Shown: positions 19,882 to 27,428 of the stretch, in pieces | Layout of the letters: each line of letters begins with the position of its first letter | Numbering within the stretch: position 1 is the first letter of the stretch | Assembly: GCA_942491465.1 (NCBI GenBank) | Contig: CALOBA010000034.1 | Coordinates: 1-62,110 of the forward strand | Length of the DNA stretch: 62,110 bases | Direction of reading: 5' to 3' | Origin: CALOBA01 sp942491465 | GTDB taxonomy: Bacteria > Pseudomonadota > Gammaproteobacteria > Chromatiales > Chromatiaceae | Made by a program: the position numbers and the translations under genes | The notes under the pieces: model-generated | What the model was told of the DNA's origin: nothing | Database searches by the model: none | Seen by the model: only the letters and a program-made list of their open reading frames with translations

Positions 19882-21196
19882 GGGCCGTCTCCAGCTGCCC
19901 GGTGGCGGTAGAGACCGGCGGCAACGGCAGCGACAGCACAAAGGCCGCCAGCACGAAACCCGCAGACCACCACAGACAACCCGTGAGCCCCTGGGTCTGG
20001 TAGATTAGCCCCGACAGCACGGTGCCGGCGAGACGCCCGCCGGCGTTGGCCATATAGTAGAAACCGACGTTCATCGACACCTTCTCAAAGTCCGAATAGG
20101 CGAGGACCAGATAGGAATGCACGGCGGAGTTGATCGCGAATACGATGCCGAACAGCACCAGCCCGCCCACCAGGATCGCGCCCTGGACCCGGGCCTCGGA
20201 CAGGCCCGCCAGCCAGGCCAGTTCCGGGCTGGTCGCAAGCTGCGCCGCCAGCCCCGGACCGTGGATCATGCCCAGGGCGATCCCCACCGGGATCAGCGCC
20301 AGCACCAGTGCCCAGGCCCGCGCCGTGCCGCCCCCCGGGGCGCTGCGCACCAGGCCGCCGTCGTCGAGCCTACGCTTGGAGGGCCGCAGCAGCCCCGGCG
20401 CCGCCGCCTGCACCAGGCCGTAGCCGATGACCCAGAACGCCAGAAAACCGCCGACCTCCATGAACGACCAGCCCAGCACCTCGTACAGGAACACCGGCAG
20501 CGCGACGACGAACCAGACGTCCCGCGCCCCGAACAGGAAGAACCGGGCCGCCGACAGCCAATTGATCGCCGGCGTATTCGAGAACACCTGGCTGAACTTG
20601 GCCTTCTGCTTCAACTTGCCGACGCCGGTCGGCAGCAGGATGGCTGTGACAATGAGCACCACGAGCAGCATCCCCGCCAGCACCCAAAGCGCGCCACGGA
20701 AGCCAATCCCCTGCAACAGCGCCGCCCCGGCGAAGAACCCTGCCCCCTTCAGCGCGTTCTTCGAGCCCGTCAGCACGGCCACATACTTGAACAGCTTCGA
20801 CTCACCGGCCGCGCCCTGCCCCGTCAGGCGCTTCACCGACGCCTTCGCCGACATCTTGTTCAGGTCTTTGGCGATGCCCGACAACGCCTGCGCCGCCATC
20901 ACATAGACCACCGACAGCCAGGCATCCGGCACCGTCAGCATCGCCAGCGCCACCACCTGCAAGGCCATGCCGATGTGCATGGTCAGATTCAGCCCGATGC
21001 GCGCCCCGAGCCAGCCACCGACCAGATTGGTGACGATGCCGAAGACCTCGTAGAACAGAAACAGCATCGCCACCTCGAAGGGCGAATAGCCGAGCTGGTG
21101 GAAATACAGCACCACCAGCATGCGAAGGGCCCCATCGGTGATGGTGAAGGCCCAGTAGCCGGCGGTGACCGTCAGATAGTTGAAATAGGCACTCAT
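19874..21196 (-). CDS. arsJ: ArsJ, organoarsenical (1-arseno-3-phosphoglycerate) efflux MFS protein
   Basis: The 440-residue protein has 12 membrane segments. Its N-terminus MSAYFNYLTVTAGYWAFTITDGALRML and the segments GYSPFEVAMLFLFYEVFGI and DLNKMSAKASVK are characteristic of ArsJ. With the GAPDH encoded nearby, it exports the 1-arseno-3-phosphoglycerate made when arsenate replaces phosphate in the GAPDH reaction. That pathway is established in Pseudomonas arsenic islands. Normally arsJ and the GAPDH gene are adjacent; here an opposing AGE-family gene lies between them. Start at 21196. Confidence 0.9.
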   Translation of the reverse strand: MSAYFNYLTVTAGYWAFTITDGALRMLVVLYFHQLGYSPFEVAMLFLFYEVFGIVTNLVGGWLGARIGLNLTMHIGMALQVVALAMLTVPDAWLSVVYVMAAQALSGIAKDLNKMSAKASVKRLTGQGAAGESKLFKYVAVLTGSKNALKGAGFFAGAALLQGIGFRGALWVLAGMLLVVLIVTAILLPTGVGKLKQKAKFSQVFSNTPAINWLSAARFFLFGARDVWFVVALPVFLYEVLGWSFMEVGGFLAFWVIGYGLVQAAAPGLLRPSKRRLDDGGLVRSAPGGGTARAWALVLALIPVGIALGMIHGPGLAAQLATSPELAWLAGLSEARVQGAILVGGLVLFGIVFAINSAVHSYLVLAYSDFEKVSMNVGFYYMANAGGRLAGTVLSGLIYQTQGLTGCLWWSAGFVLAAFVLSLPLPPVSTATGQLETARG

Positions 21197-21236
21197 AGGA
21201 GGATCAAGACATGACTTTCGCGGATCGGTGGTAACG

Positions 21237-22505
21237 ATGTGCATCCAATCACCAAGCATCGGGCAGAAGATCGCCCGCGGGCTGCTGCTGCCTATCCTGG
21301 CCCTGGGGCTGGTCGCCTGCGACCTGTCGCCGGACCCCTGCGACCAACTGGACAGCCGCTGGCATCGCCAAGACCTGGTGGCCGGCAACCTGCTCCCTTG
21401 GCTGCGTGCGGCCCCCACGCCAAGCGGCTTTTTTCGCAGCAAGATGGCCCGGGACTGGACGCCCATGGCGGGAAACAGCGTCGAGCTCACGGCCCAGACC
21501 CGCATGATCTACACCATGGTGCGCGGTTGGGACGCCACCCGCGACCGCCGCTATCTCGATGCCGCCACCTCCGGCGGCGACTTCCTGCTGGCGCACTTTA
21601 CCGACCCGGATTTTCCCGGCTTTCTGCCCGCCGTGCGGGCCGATGGCAGTGCGCTCGGCTCGACCAAGAAGACCTACGGACACGCCTTCGCCATCTTCGC
21701 CCTCGCCCATCTCCATCGGGTCACCGGCGATGAGCGCTACGGCCAGGCGGGCCTGCAGGCATGGGGCTGGCTGCAACGCTACCTGATGGACGCCCACGGG
21801 GGCTTCGCCCAGGCGGCGTCGCGGGATATGCAGATCGCGGCGGGCCGGCGCAACCAGAATCCCGTCATGCATCTGTTCGAGGCCATGGTCGCCCTGTGGG
21901 AGGCCACCGGTGATCAGGATGCCTACGCCGGTGCGCGCATGGTCGGAGATTTTGTCGTCGAGCGCCTGGTGGTCCAGCGCCCACGCGATGCCTACATCCC
22001 GGAGTGGTACAGCAACGATTGGCAGCCGTTGACGGGCGGTCAAGGGGGCTATATCGATCTTGGGCATCAGTTCGAATGGGCCTATCTGTTCAGTGCCGCG
22101 GCCATCCGCGGACTTCCGGAGCACTATGCCCAGGTGGGGGAGCAAGTCCTGGACTTCGCCCTGCGGGAGGGCTACGACGAGGTTTCAGGTGGTTGCTTCA
22201 AACGGCTCCGCCCGAATGGCGGCCTGAACAAGCAGCTGAATTGGTGGCCGCAGAGCGAGACCTTGCGCGCCCTCATGCACTACGCGGCGCTGCGTGGTCG
22301 AGCCGATCTCTGGCCCCGGTATCGGCAGACCCTGGAGCTGGTCCAGCGGGAGTTTGCCGATCCGGTGAACCGAGGTTGGTATCCGAAACCCTTGCCCGAC
22401 TGCGGAGACGTCCCCTGCCGATTGCCCCAAGCCGGCTACGGCTATCACGTCGCGTCCATGCACATGGAGGCGTTGGAGCTGAGCGCCCAGTGCCGGGCCC
22501 GATAG
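21237..22505 (+). CDS. AGE-family epimerase/isomerase-like lipoprotein
   Basis: The 422-residue protein has a lipoprotein signal ending LALGLVAC, with the lipid Cys near residue 28. The mature part is an (alpha/alpha)6 barrel of the N-acylglucosamine 2-epimerase type: MIYTMVRGWDATRDRRYLDAA, KKTYGHAFAIFALAHLHRVTG, NQNPVMHLFEAMVALWEATG, DLGHQFEWAYLF and NWWPQSETLRALMHYA. The His residues in DLGHQFEW and the C-terminal YGYHVASMHMEALE match family catalytic positions. It is unusual for this family to be a lipoprotein. It runs opposite to the arsenic genes on both sides, only 40 bases from the arsJ start. A role in sugar metabolism of the envelope is likely; a link to arsenic is not evident. Confidence 0.8.
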   Translation: MCIQSPSIGQKIARGLLLPILALGLVACDLSPDPCDQLDSRWHRQDLVAGNLLPWLRAAPTPSGFFRSKMARDWTPMAGNSVELTAQTRMIYTMVRGWDATRDRRYLDAATSGGDFLLAHFTDPDFPGFLPAVRADGSALGSTKKTYGHAFAIFALAHLHRVTGDERYGQAGLQAWGWLQRYLMDAHGGFAQAASRDMQIAAGRRNQNPVMHLFEAMVALWEATGDQDAYAGARMVGDFVVERLVVQRPRDAYIPEWYSNDWQPLTGGQGGYIDLGHQFEWAYLFSAAAIRGLPEHYAQVGEQVLDFALREGYDEVSGGCFKRLRPNGGLNKQLNWWPQSETLRALMHYAALRGRADLWPRYRQTLELVQREFADPVNRGWYPKPLPDCGDVPCRLPQAGYGYHVASMHMEALELSAQCRAR

Positions 22506-22541
22506 CGGCGCCGGGCCCGATAGCGGCGCCGGGCCCGCTGG
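22492..22541 (+). repeat. Short tandem repeat over the stop codon of the AGE gene
   Basis: About 2.5 copies of an 18-base unit (GGGCCCGATAGCGGCGCC) cover the TAG stop. It is small, probably slippage-derived, and contains GGGCCC palindromes. Confidence 0.6.
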
Positions 22542-22601
22542 CGATCCCGCCCCCGGCGCGAATCCAATCTCATCGGTCCGCCCGCGCTCACCCTTCATCC
22601 T

Positions 22602-23624
22602 TCACCCTTCGCTCAGGCTTCGAGCCAACAGCCGGGCGATATCGATCATCCGGTTCACATAGCCCCACTCGTTGTCGTACCAGGCGTAGATCTTCACCTG
22701 GGTGCCGTCGATGACCATGGTCGACAGGGCATCGACGATGGACGAGCGCGGGTCGTTCAGATAGTCCACCGACACCAGCGGGCGCTCCTCGTAGCCCAGG
22801 ATGCCTGCCAGCGCCCCCTCGGCAGCGGTCTTGAACAGCGCATTGATCTCCTCGGCGGTCACCGGTCGCGCCGCCTCGAAGACGAAGTCGGTCAGCGAGG
22901 CATTCAGCAGCGGCACACGCACCGCGTGGCCGTTGAGCTTGCCGACAAGCTCCGGAAAGATCTTGGTGATCGCCTTGGCCGAGCCCGTGGTGGTGGGGAT
23001 CAGCGACTGCCCGCAGGCCCGCGCCCGGCGGGGGTCCTTGTGACCCAGATCGACGATGCGCTGGGTGTTGGTGATGTTGTGGATGGTCGTCATGCAGCCG
23101 TGGACGATGCCGACCTGCTCATGCATGACCTTGACCACCGGGGCCAGGCAGTTGGTGGTGCAGGAGGCGGCGGTGACCAGATGATGCTCGGCCGGGTCGT
23201 AGCGGTGGTGGTTGACACCGTAGACGATATCGAGCGCGCCCTTGGTGGGCGCCGCCACCAGCACCTTTTTCACGCCCTGATCAAAGTACGCCTGCAACAA
23301 CTCCGGCTGTTTGTGGTGCTTGCCGGTGGCCTCGATGACGATGTCGCAGCCGGACCAGTCGGTCTCGGCAATGGTCTTATGGCTGCTGTAGCCGATGCGC
23401 CGGCCATCGATGACAACCGCATCGCCCTCCCCGCCGCAAGCGTGCCCCCAGCGCCCATGCACCGAGTCAAACGCCAGCAGATGCGCCGCCCCCGCCGCGT
23501 CGCCGGCGATCTCGTTGATATGCGTAAACGCCAGCGTCGGGCCGTCCTCTTGCCGATCCCAAGCGGCCCGCAGCCCGAGCCTGCCCATGCGCCCAAAGCC
23601 GTTGATGCCGATACGGATGCTCAT
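22602..23624 (-). CDS. ArsJ-associated glyceraldehyde-3-phosphate dehydrogenase
   Basis: The 340-residue type I GAPDH has the NAD-binding INGFGRMGRLGLRA at the start, catalytic Cys155 in AASCTTNCLAP and His182 in TTIHNITNTQ, and the C-terminal AWYDNEWGYVNRM. Position next to arsR and near arsJ points to the dedicated arsenate-using enzyme that forms 1-arseno-3-phosphoglycerate for ArsJ to export, rather than the glycolytic gene. It is transcribed from the ArsR-controlled intergenic region. Confidence 0.92.
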   Translation of the reverse strand: MSIRIGINGFGRMGRLGLRAAWDRQEDGPTLAFTHINEIAGDAAGAAHLLAFDSVHGRWGHACGGEGDAVVIDGRRIGYSSHKTIAETDWSGCDIVIEATGKHHKQPELLQAYFDQGVKKVLVAAPTKGALDIVYGVNHHRYDPAEHHLVTAASCTTNCLAPVVKVMHEQVGIVHGCMTTIHNITNTQRIVDLGHKDPRRARACGQSLIPTTTGSAKAITKIFPELVGKLNGHAVRVPLLNASLTDFVFEAARPVTAEEINALFKTAAEGALAGILGYEERPLVSVDYLNDPRSSIVDALSTMVIDGTQVKIYAWYDNEWGYVNRMIDIARLLARSLSEG

Positions 23625-23718
23625 GCTGTGCCCCCCAAGTAGTGTCGATAGGATTCGGTCGGCGCGGAAGGCCCCGCAGGCGCTCGTCGTCACCACCCGA
23701 CCGGTTCTGAGGGTCAAT

Positions 23719-23738
23719 ATATACGATATTTCATATAT
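23719..23738. promoter_or_regulatory. Candidate ArsR operator
   Basis: ATATACGATATTTCATATAT is an imperfect palindrome (16 of 20 positions symmetric) in a strongly AT-rich patch between the arsR and GAPDH genes, inside otherwise GC-rich DNA. ArsR repressors bind AT-rich dyads of this kind. A second AT-rich stretch (GATATATTACG) follows near 23750. Confidence 0.6.
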
Positions 23739-23776
23739 AACAAGAGACAGATATATTACGACGCACCAGGCAACCG

Positions 23777-24124
23777 TCAGTCGCAGCGCGGCGCATCCGG
23801 CCGATTCGGCATCGACGCCAGCAGGCGGTCGTCATCGGCAAAGGGGGGCGCTGCCGCCGTGCCGGCGGCGGTCTCGCGCACCACCGCCTGCGCCCAGGGC
23901 GGCAGGTCCGGGCTGACGCGGTAATACACCCAGAGCCCGGCCCGCCGGTCGCTGACGATCCCGGCCTGTCGCAGCTGCGCCAGATGGCGGGAGATATGCG
24001 GCTGGCTGACCTTCAGGGCATGGGTCAGCTCGCAGACGCACACCTCGCCGTGGCGAGCCATCAGCATCAGGCAGCGCAGGCGGGTGTCGTGGGCCAGGGC
24101 GGCAAACAGGTCGGTGGCGTTCAT
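23777..24124 (-). CDS. arsR: ArsR-family arsenical-responsive repressor
   Basis: The 115-residue winged-helix protein has the metalloid-binding motif GEVCVCELTHAL (Cys29, Cys31, probably with Cys18) ahead of the recognition helix VSQPHISRHLAQLRQAGIV, as in ArsR proteins that sense As(III). It is the first gene of the arsenic locus, transcribed toward the GAPDH gene, with an AT-rich dyad in between. Expected action: release from DNA on binding arsenite or methylarsenite, allowing the GAPDH gene and arsJ to be expressed. Confidence 0.93.
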   Translation of the reverse strand: MNATDLFAALAHDTRLRCLMLMARHGEVCVCELTHALKVSQPHISRHLAQLRQAGIVSDRRAGLWVYYRVSPDLPPWAQAVVRETAAGTAAAPPFADDDRLLASMPNRPDAPRCD

Positions 24125-24322
24125 GGCCGCAGGATAGCCGACTGCAACCCCGCAAGATTCATATTCTTCACGTTCCTCGCGCCTTCGGGCGAGAAGTTCA
24201 TCAATGCGCGGCATCGAATATGCGACCTGGGTCACAAATGGCAGGCCCATGCCATGCCATCCTGTCTCGAATACCGACAGGCTCGAATCCAGGCCAAGAC
24301 AAACAGACTCGGGAGATAACAG

Positions 24323-24733
24323 GTGGAACTGCGGCAAAATCTCGTCTTCGAAGGTCGGCTCCCCGGATCGGTGGACCGCGAAACGGTCGTCGATCGGCTC
24401 GTCGATAGTGGTCAACTGTCCCACGCCGAGGCCAGCGCCGTGATCAATGCCCGCGGCACGTACCTGTTGCGAAGCGGCATCGACCCCTTTACGGCAAGAC
24501 GCCTGCGGCGCATTTTTGGTGATGCGGGATTGACCACCAGCATCGAGCCCGCCGATGGCGGGCGTGTGCGCCTGGGCTCCTTTAGTCAAGGTTCAGAAAC
24601 AAGTGGTGCAGACGCAACGACGAAACGGCCAATCCAAAAGACGCGGAGCAGCCCTGAACGTTGGCAGGACGACGACAGCGACCTCAACGACCTCGAGCCC
24701 AGCTCCGACCTTGCCTGGCTCACGCCCTGGTAG
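24323..24733 (+). CDS. Small protein with a half element A read in frame
   Basis: The 136-residue reading frame starts at a GTG (GGGAG upstream). Residues 1-87 form a compact alpha/beta domain (NLVFEGRLPGSVDRETVVDR, then IDPFTARRLRRIFGDAGL) that resembles the small N-terminal domain often fused to membrane proteins in gammaproteobacteria (from memory, not proven). Residues about 88-107 (FSQGSETSGADATTKRP) are encoded by a truncated copy of element A. An acidic tail (DDDSDLNDLEPSSDLAWL) follows. The insertion kept the frame open. Function unknown. Confidence 0.55.
   Translation: MELRQNLVFEGRLPGSVDRETVVDRLVDSGQLSHAEASAVINARGTYLLRSGIDPFTARRLRRIFGDAGLTTSIEPADGGRVRLGSFSQGSETSGADATTKRPIQKTRSSPERWQDDDSDLNDLEPSSDLAWLTPW
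24583..24640 (+). repeat. Element A, copy 2 (left half only)
   Basis: It matches the first 58 bases of element A (from AGTCAAGGTTCAG to CCAATCCAAAAG) and then diverges. It lies inside the reading frame of the small gene and adds about 20 codons. Confidence 0.85.
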
Positions 24734-24760
24734 GGCGGTCGGTTCTCCGGGGGCAATCGC

Positions 24761-24867
24761 CTAAGTCAAGGTTCAGAAACAAGTGGTGCAGACGCAACCA
24801 TGAAACGGCCAATCCAAAGGCACCACGAGCGGGCGTCTGAACCACTTGTTTTTGAACCGATCCTAAG
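24761..24867 (+). repeat. Element A, copy 3
   Basis: A complete copy from CTAAGTCAAGG to CGATCCTAAG with both inverted ends. It shares its last CTAAG with the first bases of copy 4, so the two are head-to-tail. Confidence 0.9.
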
Positions 24868-24969
24868 TCAAGGTTCAGAAACAAGTGGTGCAGGCGCAAC
24901 CACGAAATGGCCAGTCAAAAGGTTTAGCGAGGGGGCGTCTGCGCCACTTGTTTCTGAACCGATCCTAAG
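24863..24969 (+). repeat. Element A, copy 4
   Basis: A complete copy directly joined to copy 3. The 122 bases from here to 25091 hold no gene that can be supported; a short minus-strand frame (LPVTEAGELRLDALPALL) could be a coding remnant. Confidence 0.9.
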
Positions 24970-25091
24970 CCGCCGGGTCGGCCCGTCGAGCAGGGCCGGC
25001 AGGGCATCCAGCCGGAGTTCGCCGGCCTCGGTGACCGGCAGCGCGGCGCTATCGTGGCGTCATTGACCGCAGTGTCTGCGTCCGGCGGGAT

Positions 25092-25943
25092 TCAACGCCC
25101 ATCGATGATCCGCCGCAGCGCCCGCTGCACCCGGTTCCCCGGTACCGCGAAGCCGATGCCGACGTTGCCGCCGGAAGGGCCGATCAACGCGGTGTTCAGG
25201 CCCACCACCTCGCCGCCGAGGTTGATCAGCGGGCCGCCGGAGTTGCCGGGGTTGATGGACGCATCGGTCTGGATCAGCTTGCCGAGGCTGTCGTCGGCAA
25301 TGCCGGCGCGGCCAACGGCGCTGACGATGCCGGAGGTGACGGTCTGGCCGACGCCGTAGGGGTTGCCGATGGCGATGACGAAGTCGCCGACCTCCAGATC
25401 GTTGGAGTTGCCGAAGGGCAGCGTCGGCGCGTCCACCGGCGGGATCTTCAGCACGGCGATGTCGGTGCCCATGTCGTGGCCGATGACACGGGCACGTCGG
25501 CTGCGCTGATTGTGCAGCGTGACCAGGATCTCCCGGGCATCGGCGACCACATGGGCGTTGGTCAGGATCAGCCCCCGCGGCCCGTCGATGACCAACCCGG
25601 AGCCGATGCTGGTCTGGCGCTGGGGCTCGGAGGGGTCCGGCAGTTCCAGCCCGAACAGGCCCAGGAAACGGCGGAAGTCCGGGTCGTGCAGGAAGGGATG
25701 GTCCTCCATCATCACCTCGGCCTCCACGGCAACGTTGACCACCGACGGCGTGATCTGCTCCAGCAACGGCGCCAGCGACGGATAGCCGCCGTCGGCCTTG
25801 CGGTAGGGGAAGTCGGCGGCCAACACCGGCAGCCCCCCGGCCGGCGCCCAGCGCGGGGCGCTCGGGGCGCAGCCCGAGAGCAGCGGCGCCAGCGCCAACA
25901 GGCAGGCGAGCAGCGATACCGAGCGACACCAGCCGGGCGTCAT
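25092..25943 (-). CDS. DegP/HtrA-type serine protease lipoprotein lacking PDZ domains
   Basis: The 283-residue protein has a lipoprotein signal (LAPLLSGC, lipid Cys25). The trypsin-like domain has the full triad: His131 in LTNAHVVADA, Asp161 in GTDIAVLKI and Ser235 in NPGNSGGPL. It stops directly after the protease domain (VQRALRRIIDGR), so the PDZ domains of DegP, DegQ and DegS are absent. It is probably a periplasmic, outer-membrane-anchored quality-control protease. Either it is naturally PDZ-less or its 3' end was lost near the cluster of element A copies just downstream. Confidence 0.87.
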   Translation of the reverse strand: MTPGWCRSVSLLACLLALAPLLSGCAPSAPRWAPAGGLPVLAADFPYRKADGGYPSLAPLLEQITPSVVNVAVEAEVMMEDHPFLHDPDFRRFLGLFGLELPDPSEPQRQTSIGSGLVIDGPRGLILTNAHVVADAREILVTLHNQRSRRARVIGHDMGTDIAVLKIPPVDAPTLPFGNSNDLEVGDFVIAIGNPYGVGQTVTSGIVSAVGRAGIADDSLGKLIQTDASINPGNSGGPLINLGGEVVGLNTALIGPSGGNVGIGFAVPGNRVQRALRRIIDGR

Positions 25944-26011
25944 CGGCACACCCCACCGGCGCTGGATCTGTCCATTTCCGACGCTCGACGCCGCTTGCAC
26001 AGTCTCAGCGG

Positions 26012-27232
26012 TCAGGGCCGCGCCAAGGGGGTCCTGACGGCCAGCGCGCTGCCGACCTGCAACCGCAGCCCGTAGGCCACCGGCTGATTGATCATCAGGC
26101 TGAACGGCACCCAGGCCCGACCGCGACGCACATAGCCCGCATAGCAGCTCACGCCGCGCAGGGTGCCGGTCTTGGCACGCACCTTCGGGTCGTTGTCTTG
26201 TACCTTGACCAGGCGCCGGTAGGGCGCCATCGCCTCCAGCACATCGATCATCTGCCGACCGCTGATGCGATTGCCCCGCGACAACCCGGCGCCGTCCTCA
26301 ATGGTGAAGTCGCGCCAGCGGAACTTGCCCCGCGCCCAGGCCTCCAGCGTCCGCTGCGCCCGCGCCATGCTGCCCTGCCCGCCCTCGGCGCCAAGCAGCA
26401 GAAAGAGGTCGTTGGCGACGAAGTTGGTGGAATACTTGAGCATGTTCTCCACCACCGTCTCCAGCGTCCGTGTATTGCGGTGGACCAACACCTGCTTGGC
26501 ACCCGCCGGCACCCGGCCGTTGCGCACGTCGCCGTCGACGGAGATGCCGGCGGACTCGAGCTTGGCCTGGAGCACCTCGCCGAACTGGGACAAGGCATTG
26601 GCGCGGGTCTTCAGGTTGACCCGCTGCTTGCCGGCGCCCATGCCCCGGGCCAGCCGCCGAGCGGTGGCGGTCAGCGGCGTCTGTGCCTCGGCGCTGCGCA
26701 CGCCGCCGCCGGAGACAATGACGTTGACGGTGTTGAAGTTGACCGCCAGGGCCGTGACCGGCGCGTCGTAGGGATTGTTGCTCGACGAGCGCCCGGGGAT
26801 GCGGTCGTCGGCGGCGAACAGGCTGTCGTCGAGCCCCAAGCCGGCGACCCGGCGGATGCCGTTGCGGCGCAGCGCGGTGGCGATCAGATCCAGCTCCTCG
26901 GACACCAGATAGGGATCACCGCCGCCCTGGACCCAGAGCCGGCCGTCGGCGGACTGGAAGAAGCGGGTCTCGAAGCGATGGCCGAGTCCCCAGCGCTCGA
27001 TGGCGGCCAGGGCGGTGATCAGCTTCATGGTCGAGGCCGGCACCATCGGCCGATCGGCGTTGTGGGCGATCACCGCGCGACCGCCCTCCTCCACCACAAG
27101 ACTCGCCTTGGGCAGGGCAAGGACCCGATCGACGGCGTCGGCCAGGGCGGACGCGAGCGGCAGCATCAGCCCCAAAAGGGCAACGATGGCGAGGATTGGG
27201 ACGCGGCGGACAGGGAACGGACGCTTGGACAT
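26012..27232 (-). CDS. dacB: D-alanyl-D-alanine carboxypeptidase/endopeptidase (PBP4, S13 family)
   Basis: The 406-residue protein has a signal peptide. S13 motifs: SxxK at Ser67-Lys70 (VPASTMKLITALAAIE), SxN in LKYSTNFVANDLF and KTG in VRAKTGTLRGVSCYAGYV. It is shorter than E. coli PBP4 (about 477 residues), mostly in the inserted domain between the first two motifs. It trims or cleaves peptidoglycan peptide cross-links in the periplasm. It lies 68 bases upstream of the protease gene in the same direction. An ATG three codons upstream (27241) is also possible. Confidence 0.9.
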   Translation of the reverse strand: MSKRPFPVRRVPILAIVALLGLMLPLASALADAVDRVLALPKASLVVEEGGRAVIAHNADRPMVPASTMKLITALAAIERWGLGHRFETRFFQSADGRLWVQGGGDPYLVSEELDLIATALRRNGIRRVAGLGLDDSLFAADDRIPGRSSSNNPYDAPVTALAVNFNTVNVIVSGGGVRSAEAQTPLTATARRLARGMGAGKQRVNLKTRANALSQFGEVLQAKLESAGISVDGDVRNGRVPAGAKQVLVHRNTRTLETVVENMLKYSTNFVANDLFLLLGAEGGQGSMARAQRTLEAWARGKFRWRDFTIEDGAGLSRGNRISGRQMIDVLEAMAPYRRLVKVQDNDPKVRAKTGTLRGVSCYAGYVRRGRAWVPFSLMINQPVAYGLRLQVGSALAVRTPLARP

Positions 27233-27428
27233 GTGCGGCATCGACCTCCGACTTGGACGGGCCGGCAGCATAGCATGTCGGTCGGCAGACGCCGCGGCCC
27301 AGCGCAGGCTCGGCGCCGCACTGGCGCCCAAGAAACGGTGGATTTACGCTTGGCGTAGACCGCTTTTCCCGCGCGGGCTCAGAGATGCAAGCTTCGCATC
27401 CTTCGTGTCTTCGCGCTAACTTGTTAGC

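Noticed and set aside
22602..23624. House-keeping glycolytic gapA
   Set aside because: Its position between arsR with an AT-rich operator and arsJ is that of the ArsJ-associated GAPDH, although sequence alone cannot exclude a general role.
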